Positions 33,930 through 42,423 of a DNA stretch of 64,000 nt are shown here, piece by piece. The translations under genes were made by a program, and so were the position numbers. The stretch comes from Microbacteriaceae bacterium X2B. GTDB lineage: Bacteria; Actinomycetota; Actinomycetes; Actinomycetales; Microbacteriaceae. The first letter of the stretch is position 1. Each line of letters starts with the position of its first letter. Where the stretch lies: positions 58,112 to 122,111 of the forward strand of contig SCPB01000003.1 in the NCBI GenBank assembly GCA_005502445.1, written 5' to 3'. The notes beneath the pieces were generated by a model, which saw only the letters and a program-made list of their open reading frames with translations, had not been told where the DNA came from and made no database searches.

Positions 33930-35389
33930 TGACGCAGTCGTGGTCGCTGCAGAAGCGGCTCGTGGCGGGCATCCTCGCTCTGCTGACTCTCGCGACCCTC
34001 GCGATCGGCGTCCTCAGCGTCACGCTCCTGCGCGCGAACCTGCTCGACCAGCTCGACGACGAGGTGCGCATGACGGCCGCGCGTGTCGAGAACTCACTCG
34101 GTCAGGGCGGCAGCCGCGGCCCCGGCGTCGGCTTCGACGGCCCCGGAATCCCGGTCGACAGCCTCGTGGGCGTCGTCGGGGCCGACGGCGTGATCGCCGC
34201 AGCCTACCTCGACAGCGATGCGGATGTCCGCGAGCTGTCGATCGCGCAGCGCCGCGCTCTCGTCCAGATCCCCTTCGAATCCCCGCGCACGGTCCGGCTC
34301 GGCGGCGGGCTCGGCGAGTTCCGCGTCATCGCCGAGCGGCTCGACGCGGGCAGTGCCCTCATCGTGGGGCTGTCGACGCGCGATGTGCAGGCGACGATCG
34401 CCCGGCTCGGCGCTGTCATCACGGCGGTCCTCATCGGAATCCTCATCGTCGCGGGCGTGCTCGGCCGCGAGGTCGCGCGCGTCGCGCTGCGGCCGCTCAC
34501 GCGCGTGCGGGAGAGCGCCACGCGCGTGACCGAGCTGCCGCTCGACCGCGGCACGGTCGCGCTCGCCGATCGGCTGCCGAAGCTCGACACCGACCCCGGT
34601 ACGGAGGTCGGACAGCTCGGGGCGGCGTTCACGCGCATGCTCGTGCACGTGCAGTCGGCGTTCGATGCGCGCCAGGCGAGCGAGCAGAAGGTGCGGCGGT
34701 TCGTCGCCGACGCGAGCCACGAGCTCCGCACCCCGCTCGCCGCCATTCGCGGGTACAGCGAACTGACGCGCCGGAGCGGTCACGAGCTGCCCGAGGACAT
34801 CCGCCATGCGCTCAGCCGCATCGAATCGGAGTCGGTACGCATGTCGGCGCTCGTCGACGACCTGCTGCTGCTCGCCCGGCTCGACGAGGGCCGCGAACTG
34901 CGGCGCGATCCGGTGGATCTCGGTCGCGTGCTCGTCGACGCGGTGGCGGATGCTCGGGCGACGAGCGCCGCCCACGAGTGGGTCGTCCGCGTGCCCGAGA
35001 CGCCCGTCGTGGTCGAGGGAGACGAGCATCGCCTGCACCAGGTGGTCGCGAACCTCCTCGCCAACGCGCGAATCCACACCCCGGAGGGAACGCGCGTGAC
35101 CGCCGCACTGGGATCGCTGGAGGGGCGGGCGATCGTGACCGTCACCGACACCGGCCCGGGAATCCCCGATGACATCAAGCCGGTGCTGTTCGAGCGCTTC
35201 GCCCGCGCCGACACCTCCCGGTCTCGCGCGACCGGCTCGACGGGCCTCGGGCTCGCGATCGTCGCGGGCGTGGTCGCTGCGCACCGCGGCCGCGTCACCG
35301 TCTCCTCGCATCCGGGTGAGACTGTCTTCACGATCAGCCTCCCGCTCTCCGCCGGAGTGCGGGAAGCCCCGGCGCCGCCGATAGCCTGA
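33929..35389 (+). CDS. Sensor histidine kinase
   Basis: A 486-residue membrane kinase and partner of the overlapping response regulator. Two membrane segments (about residues 11-33 and 153-175) enclose a sensor domain of about 120 residues. A HAMP region follows, then the phosphoacceptor His264 in DASHELRTPLA. The ATP-binding domain has N (VVANLLANARIHTP), G1 (DTGPGIP), F (LFERFARAD) and G2 (GSTGLGLAIV) boxes, all intact. The signal is unknown. The -10 box of the next gene lies in its last codons. Confidence 0.93.
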   Translation: MTQSWSLQKRLVAGILALLTLATLAIGVLSVTLLRANLLDQLDDEVRMTAARVENSLGQGGSRGPGVGFDGPGIPVDSLVGVVGADGVIAAAYLDSDADVRELSIAQRRALVQIPFESPRTVRLGGGLGEFRVIAERLDAGSALIVGLSTRDVQATIARLGAVITAVLIGILIVAGVLGREVARVALRPLTRVRESATRVTELPLDRGTVALADRLPKLDTDPGTEVGQLGAAFTRMLVHVQSAFDARQASEQKVRRFVADASHELRTPLAAIRGYSELTRRSGHELPEDIRHALSRIESESVRMSALVDDLLLLARLDEGRELRRDPVDLGRVLVDAVADARATSAAHEWVVRVPETPVVVEGDEHRLHQVVANLLANARIHTPEGTRVTAALGSLEGRAIVTVTDTGPGIPDDIKPVLFERFARADTSRSRATGSTGLGLAIVAGVVAAHRGRVTVSSHPGETVFTISLPLSAGVREAPAPPIA

Positions 35390-35393
35390 AGAC

Positions 35394-36239
35394 ATGCGCA
35401 TCGCTGTCACCGGCTCCAGCGGCAAGCTCGGCCGCGCCGTCGTCGATCACCTTCGCGAGGCGGGCCACGGTGTCGTCGGCCTCGACGTCGACGGGCCGCG
35501 CGGGGCGGACTTCGTGCAGATCGACATCGCCGATTACGGCCAGGTCGCCGACGCGCTCGCGGGCGTGGAGGAGAGATTCGACGGCCTCGACGCGGTCGTC
35601 CATCTCGCCGCGTCGCCGGCCCCGGGCATCCGACCGGATACTGCCCTGATCCAGCAGAACCTGGCGATGACGATCAACGTGTTCCAGGCCGCCCGCCGCG
35701 CGCACGTGACGCGCATCGTGCACGCCTCCAGCGAGACCCTGCTCGGGCTGCCGCTCACCGAGGCGCCGCCGTACGCGCCGATCGACGAGGCCGCCGAGAC
35801 GCGGCCCAACTTCATGTACGCGATCGGCAAGCACCTCGAGGAGGAGCTCGCGCGCAAGATCATGCGCATCGATCCGTCGATCAGCATCACCGGCCTGCGC
35901 TTCAGCAACGTCATGGCCGTCGACGACTACGCCGAGTTCGCCTCGTGGCAGCACGACGCGAGCGTGCGCCGCTGGAACCTCTGGGGCTACATCGACCGCC
36001 GCGACGGCGCGCACGCCGTCGAACGCGCGCTGCTCACCGAGCGCTCGAGCTACGAGACGTACATCATCGCCGCGGCCGACACGGTCATGCGACGCGACAG
36101 CGCCGAGCTGCTGGCGGAGGAGTTCCCGGGGGTGCCGCTCGCGCGACCGGTCTCGGGGCGCGAGACCCTGCTCTCGATCGACCGGGCGCGCGCCTTGCTC
36201 GGCTACGCGCCCGAGCATTCCTGGCTCGACCACGTCTGA
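35394..36239 (+). CDS. NAD-dependent epimerase/dehydratase (extended SDR)
   Basis: A 281-residue Rossmann-fold enzyme. The dinucleotide motif is TGSSGKLGRAVVDHL, with DV DG at the end of beta-2 and HLAASPAPG at beta-4. The catalytic triad is Ser in VHASSE, Tyr-x-x-x-Lys in YAIGKHLEE. Such enzymes modify nucleotide sugars or uronic acids; some relatives are uronate dehydrogenases. A TAGCCT -10 box (35382-35387) six bases before the ATG suggests a leaderless mRNA separate from the kinase gene. Confidence 0.83.
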   Translation: MRIAVTGSSGKLGRAVVDHLREAGHGVVGLDVDGPRGADFVQIDIADYGQVADALAGVEERFDGLDAVVHLAASPAPGIRPDTALIQQNLAMTINVFQAARRAHVTRIVHASSETLLGLPLTEAPPYAPIDEAAETRPNFMYAIGKHLEEELARKIMRIDPSISITGLRFSNVMAVDDYAEFASWQHDASVRRWNLWGYIDRRDGAHAVERALLTERSSYETYIIAAADTVMRRDSAELLAEEFPGVPLARPVSGRETLLSIDRARALLGYAPEHSWLDHV

Positions 36240-36264
36240 TTTGCGCGCCGACGCCCGCCTGACA

Positions 36265-36518
36265 TAGCCTGGTCTCTGCCAAAGACCGCCGGTCATCGGC
36301 GTGCCCGCCCGCAGCCACTGCGAGCAGGCCCTCCGATCGAAGGCTCGCCGCTCTCTCCAGAGGGCGACGAGGGCCCGCGCAGGTGACACTGAAACGATCC
36401 GCTCCTCCCGTCTGATCGGGAGAGCGAAGAAGCTCCGTGCGCATGCGCCGGAGCTTTCGTCATGCGGGCCGGGTTGCGGGTGGTCGTGGAGAACACCAAC
36501 GACAACTAGAGGAGCACC
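36265..36518 (+). promoter_or_regulatory. Promoter and ribosomal protein L10 leader of rplJ-rplL
   Basis: A TAGCCT -10 box at 36265-36270 (with TTGCGC 18 bases upstream) starts a leader of about 245 bases. The leader contains several stem-loops, including CTCCTCCCGTCTGATCGGGAG near 36400 and AGCTCC...GGAGCT near 36430-36460. Long structured leaders in front of rplJ are the known autoregulatory target of L10(L12)4. I identify it by position and structure only. Confidence 0.6.
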
Positions 36519-37034
36519 ATGGCGAACAAGGAAGCAACGGTCGCCGAGCTGACGGAGCTTTTCCGCAGCTCGACCGCCGTACTGCTCACCGAGTACCGCG
36601 GTCTCACGGTGGCGCAGCTGAAGACGCTGCGCACGAACATCGCTGCAGACGCGTCGTACGCCGTGGTGAAGAACACGCTGACCAAGATCGCGGCTCGGCA
36701 GGCCGGAATCGACTCGCTCGATGACATGCTCGCCGGCCCCTCCGCGATCGCGTTCGTGAGCGGTGACCCCGTCACCGTCGCGAAGGCTCTGCGCGACTTT
36801 GCCAAGGCAAACCCCAACCTCGTGGTGAAGGGCGGTTACTTCGACGGTAACCCGCTCGACGCCGCCGAGGTCATGAAGCTCGCCGAGCTCGAGAGCCGTG
36901 AGGTGGTGCTGGCCAAGCTCGCCGGCGCCGTCAAGGCCTCGCTGTTCGGTGCCGCATACATGTTCAACGCGCCGCTGGCGCAGGCCGCCCGCGCCGTCGA
37001 CGCGCTGCGGCAGAAGCAGGAGTCCGGCAGCTGA
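36519..37034 (+). CDS. rplJ: 50S ribosomal protein L10
   Basis: A 171-residue ribosomal stalk base protein that binds L7/L12 dimers. It has the conserved N-terminal part ([43 protein letters not shown]) and the C-terminal helix that anchors L7/L12. AGAGGAG lies five bases before the ATG. It is followed by rplL after 50 bases. Confidence 0.97.
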   Translation: MANKEATVAELTELFRSSTAVLLTEYRGLTVAQLKTLRTNIAADASYAVVKNTLTKIAARQAGIDSLDDMLAGPSAIAFVSGDPVTVAKALRDFAKANPNLVVKGGYFDGNPLDAAEVMKLAELESREVVLAKLAGAVKASLFGAAYMFNAPLAQAARAVDALRQKQESGS

Positions 37035-37084
37035 GCTCTCAGCCCACCGGTTCACGACGAGTACCAACCCCTAAGGAGAAAATC

Positions 37085-37468
37085 ATGGCCAAGCTCACCA
37101 CCGACGAGCTCATCGAGGCGTTCAAGGAGCTCTCGCTCATCGAGCTCAGCGAATTCGTGAAGAAGTTCGAAGAGGTCTTCGAGGTCACCGCCGCCGCGCC
37201 CGTCGCGGTCGCCGCTGCCGCGGGCCCCGCCGCCGCCGTCGAGGAGGTCGAGGAGAAGGACTCCTTCGACGTCGTCCTCGAGGCCGCCGGCGAGAAGAAG
37301 ATCCAGGTCATCAAGGAGGTCCGCGCGCTCACGAGCCTCGGCCTCGGCGAGGCCAAGGCGCTCGTGGACGGCGCTCCGGCGACCGTCATCGAGGGCGCCA
37401 ACAAGGAGGCCGCCGAGAAGGCCAAGGCTCAGCTCGAAGAGGCCGGCGCCACCGTCACCCTCAAGTAG
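37085..37468 (+). CDS. rplL: 50S ribosomal protein L7/L12
   Basis: A 127-residue stalk protein of standard length. The N-terminal dimerisation region ([20 protein letters not shown]) is joined by an Ala/Val/Pro hinge to the C-terminal factor-binding domain ([19 protein letters not shown]). AAGGAG precedes the ATG. A strong hairpin follows. Confidence 0.97.
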   Translation: MAKLTTDELIEAFKELSLIELSEFVKKFEEVFEVTAAAPVAVAAAAGPAAAVEEVEEKDSFDVVLEAAGEKKIQVIKEVRALTSLGLGEAKALVDGAPATVIEGANKEAAEKAKAQLEEAGATVTLK

Positions 37469-37492
37469 TCGACGCCCCGCTCGGCGGGGACC

Positions 37493-37528
37493 AGGAGGCG
37501 TCGTCCCGTTCGCGGGGCGGCGCCTCCT
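37493..37528 (+). terminator. Terminator of rplJ-rplL
   Basis: AGGAGGCG pairs with CGCCTCCT, extended inward by CGTCCCG/CGGGGCG, 25 bases after the rplL stop. The convergent LacI gene ends nearby, so it may serve both directions. Confidence 0.75.
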
Positions 37529-37565
37529 TCCGCGTTCGGGGTGGATGCTCCGCGCGCGTCCGGCG

Positions 37566-38597
37566 CTACGAGGCCGGGGCCTCGACCTCGCGGCGTACGG
37601 CGGTGCTCGACCGCACGCTCAGCGTGGTGGGCAGCACGATGTGCTCGTCGGGCGGCGGAGCGGGCGTCGATTCGAGCTGACCGAGCAGGAGCTCGACGGC
37701 GCGCTCGCCCTGCGCGCCGGGGTGCTGCACGACCGTCGTGAGCCCGAAGGTCTCGGCGAGCGGGTGCCCGTCCACGCCGATGACCGACAGATCCTGCGGG
37801 ATCGAGATGCCGAGCTGCCGGGCGGCGATCATGATGCCGATCGCGATCTCGTCGCAGCCGGCGAAGATGGCCGTGGGGCGCGTGCGAGGGTCGCCGAGCA
37901 CGGCGAGCCCCGCGTCATGGCCGCCCTGGATCGAGAACTCGGCGGCGCGGAAGTCGTCGTCGACGGTGATGCCCGCGTCGCGCAGCGCGCGATCGAAGCC
38001 CAGATAGCGCTGCGAGTGCACGCGGAAGTCCATCTGCTCGAACTGGTCTCCGCCGACGTGCATGATTCGGCGGTGCCCGAGGCTGATGAGGTGCTCGGTC
38101 GCCAGTCGCGCCGTCTCGACGTCGTCGATCGAGAGCGAGGGGATTCCCGGAATGATGCCGCCGATTCCGACGAGGGGTTTGCCGAGCGCCTGCAGCATCT
38201 GCACTTCGTGCGGGCTGAGCGCGATCGCGACCGAGATGACGGCATCGACGCGCTTGCGCACGAGGAAGTAGTCGAAGACTCTGCGGCGGAGCTCTGCGTC
38301 GGTGCTCAATCGGTAGAGAGTGAGGTCGTAACCCGACTGGATGAGCGAGGCCTCGATCCCCTCGAGCACCTCGCCGAAATACCAGCGGTTGATGTAGGGA
38401 ATGACGACGCCGACATTGCGCGTGCGGCCCGTGACGAGGCTCGCGGCGGCGGTGGAGACCACGTAGCCGAGCTCGGCCGCGGCCTCTTCGACCTTGCGCC
38501 GCGTGTCCTCCGAGACGTACCCCCGACCGGACAGCGCACGCGAAGCGGTCGACTTCGACACGCCCGCGATGCGTGCGACATCCGCGAGGATGCTCAT
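37566..38597 (-). CDS. LacI-family repressor of the alpha-glucoside importer
   Basis: A 343-residue repressor. The N-terminal helix-turn-helix is ILADVARIAGVSKSTASRAL, followed by the hinge helix (AAASLVTGRTRNVGVVIP) and a periplasmic-binding-type effector domain. The ATG at 38597 has GGAGGGCGGAG upstream; longer in-frame readings pass through the operator region. It is divergent from an AglE-F-G-like importer, and two palindromic sites (GGAACCGGTKCC) lie between, so it most likely represses that importer and is relieved by an alpha-glucoside. Confidence 0.88.
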   Translation of the reverse strand: MSILADVARIAGVSKSTASRALSGRGYVSEDTRRKVEEAAAELGYVVSTAAASLVTGRTRNVGVVIPYINRWYFGEVLEGIEASLIQSGYDLTLYRLSTDAELRRRVFDYFLVRKRVDAVISVAIALSPHEVQMLQALGKPLVGIGGIIPGIPSLSIDDVETARLATEHLISLGHRRIMHVGGDQFEQMDFRVHSQRYLGFDRALRDAGITVDDDFRAAEFSIQGGHDAGLAVLGDPRTRPTAIFAGCDEIAIGIMIAARQLGISIPQDLSVIGVDGHPLAETFGLTTVVQHPGAQGERAVELLLGQLESTPAPPPDEHIVLPTTLSVRSSTAVRREVEAPAS

Positions 38598-38709
38598 GCT
38601 GCTCCGCCCTCCATAGGACCGGCTTCTGCGGGGTGTCGCCGCGCACCCGCGCAGGATCCACCGGTGCAACACCGTCGAAGCGACAGTGTAGTCGCGTCGA
38701 CGGCATTGT

Positions 38710-38721
38710 GGAACCGGTGCC
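38710..38721. promoter_or_regulatory. LacI-type operator A of the alpha-glucoside locus
   Basis: GGAACCGGTGCC differs by one base from the perfect palindrome at 38855-38866. It is 113 bases upstream of the repressor start, suggesting autoregulation. Confidence 0.6.
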
Positions 38722-38854
38722 AGATCGCGACCGCATCCGACACTGTCACCTCGCTCCACTAACCGGGAGTTCCCCGAGTCTTCCACAACGGTCCGGTAAC
38801 GTGCTCCAGGATAGCGGTTGCAGCATCCTCGGTCGTGCCATACGGTGGCTGACT

Positions 38855-38866
38855 GGAACCGGTTCC
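38855..38866. promoter_or_regulatory. LacI-type operator B of the alpha-glucoside locus
   Basis: GGAACCGGTTCC is a perfect 12-bp palindrome with a central CG, 105 bases before the binding-protein gene. Confidence 0.65.
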
Positions 38867-38970
38867 CGACGCGACGGATCACGTCGCTCGGCGGGCCGCG
38901 CATTCAGCACCAGAAACACAGCGGCGCCCTGATCGGGGCGCTGATTCACCCCTCAATGAGGAGGAAACAC

Positions 38971-40317
38971 ATGAGTTCCACCCTCCGACGCCGGCTCATC
39001 GCGCCGGCAGCGGCCCTCGGTGCCCTCAGCCTCGTGCTCGCGGGCTGCGCGGCAAACGAGCCCGGGGCAGGCGGCGACTCCGCCGATTGCTCCGAATACG
39101 AGGCCTATGGTCAGTTCGAGGGCGAGACCGTCGAGATCTACGCGACGATCGTCGACGTCGAGGCCGACAACCTCGTCACCTCGTGGGCCGACTTCGAAGA
39201 GTGCACCGGCATCACGATCGAGTACAACGGCACGCAGGAGGCCGAGACGCAGATCAACGTGCGCGCTCAGGCCGGCGACGCGCCCGACCTCATGATCATC
39301 CCGCAGCCCGGTCTTCTGCAGCGCCTCATCGGCGACGGCTACGTCGTGCCGGCCCCCGAGGCCGTCGAGGCCAACGTCGACGAGTTCTGGAGCGAGTCGT
39401 GGAAGGGCTATGGCACCGTCGACGGCGAGTTCTACGCTGCGCCCCTCATGGCGAGCGTCAAGGGCTACGTCTGGTACTCGCCGGCCGACTTCGAGGAGAA
39501 CGGCTACGAGGTCCCGGCGACGTATGACGAGCTGCTCGAGCTGACCGCGACCATGACCGAGCGCAACGAAGGCCCGTACCGCCCCTGGTGCGTCGGATTC
39601 GGCTCGGGCGACGCGACCGGCTGGGTCGGCACCGACTGGGTCGAGGACCTCGTGCTCCGCACGGCGGGCCCCGAGGCGTACGACCAGTGGGTTGCGGGCG
39701 AGCTCGCGTTCAACAGCCCGGAGATCAAGGAGGCCTTCGATCTCGTCGGCGAGATCCTGCTCAACCCCGAGTACGTCAACGGCGGCTTCGGCGGCGTGAA
39801 CTCGATCGTCACCACGACCTTCCAGGATGCCGGCCTGTCGATCCTCGACGGCACCTGCTCGCTGCACCACCAGGCCTCGTTCTACGAGGCGCAGTGGGGC
39901 GAGGGCGTGACGGTGGCTCCTGACGGCGACGTGTGGGCCTTCATCACCCCGCCGATCGATGAGGGAGACGGCGCTGCCGTCACCGGCGGCGGCGAGTTCG
40001 TCGCGGCGTTCAACGACAACGAGGCGACGGGCGCCGTTCAGGCCTACCTCTCCAGCGACACGTGGGCGAACAACCGCGTGTCGCTCGGCGGCGTGATCTC
40101 GGCGAACAAGGGTCTCGACCCCGCCAACGCGCAGTCCGACCTCGCTCGTCAGTCGATCGAGATCCTCCAGGGCGAAGACACGGTGTTCCGTTTCGACGCC
40201 TCCGACCTCATGCCCGCCGCCGTCGGCACCAACTCGTTCTGGACCGGCATGGTCGACTGGGTCAGCGGAGCCTCGACCGACGACGTGACCTCGGCGATCG
40301 ACAGCACCTTCCCGTAA
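38971..40317 (+). CDS. Alpha-glucoside-type ABC importer substrate-binding lipoprotein (AglE-like)
   Basis: A 448-residue lipoprotein with signal sequence and lipobox LAGC. The mature part contains PWCVGFGSGDATGWVGTDW and GTCSLHHQASFYEAQWG, which I associate with the AglE group that binds trehalose, sucrose, maltose and other alpha-glucosides. AGGAGG lies seven bases before the ATG. It is divergent from a LacI repressor and followed by a stable hairpin and two permease genes. No glycosidase gene accompanies this operon; the GH13 enzymes near 2.5-10.2 kb could process the sugar. Confidence 0.87.
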   Translation: MSSTLRRRLIAPAAALGALSLVLAGCAANEPGAGGDSADCSEYEAYGQFEGETVEIYATIVDVEADNLVTSWADFEECTGITIEYNGTQEAETQINVRAQAGDAPDLMIIPQPGLLQRLIGDGYVVPAPEAVEANVDEFWSESWKGYGTVDGEFYAAPLMASVKGYVWYSPADFEENGYEVPATYDELLELTATMTERNEGPYRPWCVGFGSGDATGWVGTDWVEDLVLRTAGPEAYDQWVAGELAFNSPEIKEAFDLVGEILLNPEYVNGGFGGVNSIVTTTFQDAGLSILDGTCSLHHQASFYEAQWGEGVTVAPDGDVWAFITPPIDEGDGAAVTGGGEFVAAFNDNEATGAVQAYLSSDTWANNRVSLGGVISANKGLDPANAQSDLARQSIEILQGEDTVFRFDASDLMPAAVGTNSFWTGMVDWVSGASTDDVTSAIDSTFP

Positions 40318-40339
40318 CCGCTCGGTTGCATCACCGACA

Positions 40340-40375
40340 CCGGCCCACCGGACGATCCCTCGTCCGGTGGGCCGG
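40340..40375 (+). terminator. Intra-operon hairpin after the AglE-like gene
   Basis: CCGGCCCACCGGAC (40340-40353) pairs perfectly with GTCCGGTGGGCCGG (40362-40375). It lies between the binding-protein gene and its permease genes, so it is likely an attenuator or mRNA stabiliser. Confidence 0.7.
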
Positions 40376-40416
40376 TTGCAGGTACCGTGATCGTCACACC
40401 AATGGAGGTTCACCGT

Positions 40417-41409
40417 ATGAGAGGTCTAGCCCCGTTCTGGTCCGATCTCGTCGAGAAGTTCGGACTCATGCTGATCGGCCTCGCGGCATTCGCCGCGGTC
40501 GTCGGGCTCATCCTGTTCCTCGCCGATCGGGCCCCGAAGAAGGGTCGCGATTTCTGGCAGCTGCTCGCCTTCGTCGCTCCGGCGCTGCTGCTCCTGACGG
40601 TCGGCCTCATCTACCCCGCGGTGCGCACGACGCTCCTGGCGTTCTTCGACCGCACCGGGCGCGAGTTCGTCGGCTTCGACAATTTCGTCTGGATGTTCAC
40701 GCAGCCCGACATCCTCATCACGCTCGGCAACACGCTGATCTGGGTCGCGCTCGTGCCGACGCTCTCGACCGTCATCGGTCTCGCCTACGCGATCTTCATC
40801 GACAAGTCCAAGGGCGAGAAGGTGCTCAAGTCGCTCGTGTTCATGCCGATGGCGATCTCATTCGTCGGCGCGGGCATCATCTGGCGATTCATGTACGAAT
40901 TCCGCGAGCAGGGTTTCGCCGAGCAGATCGGCCTGCTGAACCAGATCATCGTCTGGTTCGGGGGGCAGCCCCAGCAGTTCCTCGTCAACTCCCCGTTCAA
41001 CACCTTCTTCCTCATCGTCGTCATGGTCTGGATCCAGACAGGATTCGCGATGGTGCTCCTCTCCGCCGCGATCAAGGGCGTTCCGGTCGAGATCATCGAG
41101 GCTGCACGGCTTGACGGTGCCAACGCGTGGCAGCAGTTCACGAACGTCACCCTCCCGGGCATCCGCAGCACGCTCGTCGTCGTCGTCACGACGATCTCGA
41201 TCGCCACCCTCAAGGTCTTCGACATCGTGCGCTCGATGACCGGCGGCAACTTCGACACCTCGGTCGTCGCCAACGAGATGTACACACAGGCCTTCAACCG
41301 CAACGAGTTCGGCTACGGCTCGGCGCTCGCGGTGATCCTGTTCCTGATGGTGCTGCCGATCGTCGTCTACAACGTTCGCGTGATGCGGAAGCAGAAGGAG
41401 ATCCGATGA
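40417..41409 (+). CDS. Alpha-glucoside-type ABC importer permease 1 (AglF-like)
   Basis: A 330-residue inner-membrane permease. A first helix near the N-terminus (LMLIGLAAFAAVVGLILFL) precedes the six-helix permease core, as in AglF. The EAA loop is IEAARLDGANAWQQF. The ATG at 40417 has GGAGG eight bases upstream; an in-frame GTG at 40387 is less likely. The stop overlaps the start of the next permease (ATGA). Confidence 0.88.
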   Translation: MRGLAPFWSDLVEKFGLMLIGLAAFAAVVGLILFLADRAPKKGRDFWQLLAFVAPALLLLTVGLIYPAVRTTLLAFFDRTGREFVGFDNFVWMFTQPDILITLGNTLIWVALVPTLSTVIGLAYAIFIDKSKGEKVLKSLVFMPMAISFVGAGIIWRFMYEFREQGFAEQIGLLNQIIVWFGGQPQQFLVNSPFNTFFLIVVMVWIQTGFAMVLLSAAIKGVPVEIIEAARLDGANAWQQFTNVTLPGIRSTLVVVVTTISIATLKVFDIVRSMTGGNFDTSVVANEMYTQAFNRNEFGYGSALAVILFLMVLPIVVYNVRVMRKQKEIR

Positions 41410-42356
41410 CCGACGTCACCGACAAGGCCGAGGCGAAGCTCGACCGTCCGCTCGGCCAGAAGAACGACCCGCGCGCCGCGAAGCTCTCGAAGGCCGCGAA
41501 CGCCAAGCTGAAGCTGACCTCGCCGGGCGCGACGGCCGCCGCGATCATCATCGCGGTCATCTGGACGATCCCGACGTTCGGCCTGCTGGTCTCGTCCTTC
41601 CGGACCCCGGACGAGATCCGCAGCAACGGCTGGTGGAACATCTTCGTCAGCCCGAGCTTCACGCTCGAGAACTATGCCGACGTGCTCACGACGCAGGGCG
41701 CCTCCTCGGCGAACCTCGGTTCGTACTTCGTCAACTCGATCGTCATCGCGATCCCGGCGGCGCTGTTCCCGATCATCCTCGCCACGATGGCCGCGTACGC
41801 CTTCGCCTGGATCAAGTTCAAGGGATCCGGCGCGATCTTCGTGCTCATCTTCGCCCTGCAGATCGTTCCGCTGCAGATGGCGCTCATCCCGCTCCTGCAG
41901 ATCTTCTCGGGCGTGCTCGGCATCAGCGGCACCTTCCCCGCGGTGTGGATCGCGCACACCATCTTCGGCCTTCCGCTGACGATCTTCCTCATGCACAACT
42001 TCATCGCCGAGATCCCCGGCGAGGTCATCGAGGCGGCGCGCGTCGACGGGGCGAACCACACGCAGATCTTCTTCCGCATCATCATCCCGCTGTCGCTCCC
42101 GGCGCTCGCCTCGATCGGCATCTTCCAGTTCCTGTGGGTGTGGAACGACCTGCTCGTGGCGCTCGTGTTCTCGGGCGGCACCGCCGACGTCGCTCCGCTG
42201 ACGCAACGACTGGCCGAGCTCGTCGGCAACTTCGGTCGCAATCAGGAGCGACTGCCCGCCGCCGCGTTCATCTCCCTTGTGATCCCGCTCATCGTCTTCT
42301 TCAGCCTGCAGCGCTACTTCGTGCGCGGCCTGCTGGCGGGCTCGACCAAGGGCTGA
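41406..42356 (+). CDS. Alpha-glucoside-type ABC importer permease 2 (AglG-like)
   Basis: A 316-residue permease with a charged N-terminal tail of about 40 residues, six membrane helices and the EAA loop EAARVDGANHTQIFFRI. The C-terminus YFVRGLLAGSTKG is typical of the MalG-type partner. It overlaps the upstream permease by four bases. The transporter needs an ATPase from elsewhere. Confidence 0.88.
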   Translation: MTDVTDKAEAKLDRPLGQKNDPRAAKLSKAANAKLKLTSPGATAAAIIIAVIWTIPTFGLLVSSFRTPDEIRSNGWWNIFVSPSFTLENYADVLTTQGASSANLGSYFVNSIVIAIPAALFPIILATMAAYAFAWIKFKGSGAIFVLIFALQIVPLQMALIPLLQIFSGVLGISGTFPAVWIAHTIFGLPLTIFLMHNFIAEIPGEVIEAARVDGANHTQIFFRIIIPLSLPALASIGIFQFLWVWNDLLVALVFSGGTADVAPLTQRLAELVGNFGRNQERLPAAAFISLVIPLIVFFSLQRYFVRGLLAGSTKG

Positions 42357-42366
42357 TCCGCCGTAG

Positions 42367-42404
42367 CCGCCGACGGCGGGCCTCTCTCGGCCCGCTGTCG
42401 GCGG
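42367..42404 (+). terminator. Terminator of the alpha-glucoside importer operon
   Basis: CCGCCGACGGCGGGCC pairs with GGCCCGCTGTCGGCGG (one mismatch) ten bases after the stop. Confidence 0.8.
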
Positions 42405-42423
42405 TCGCCCCTAGGCTCGCTGC

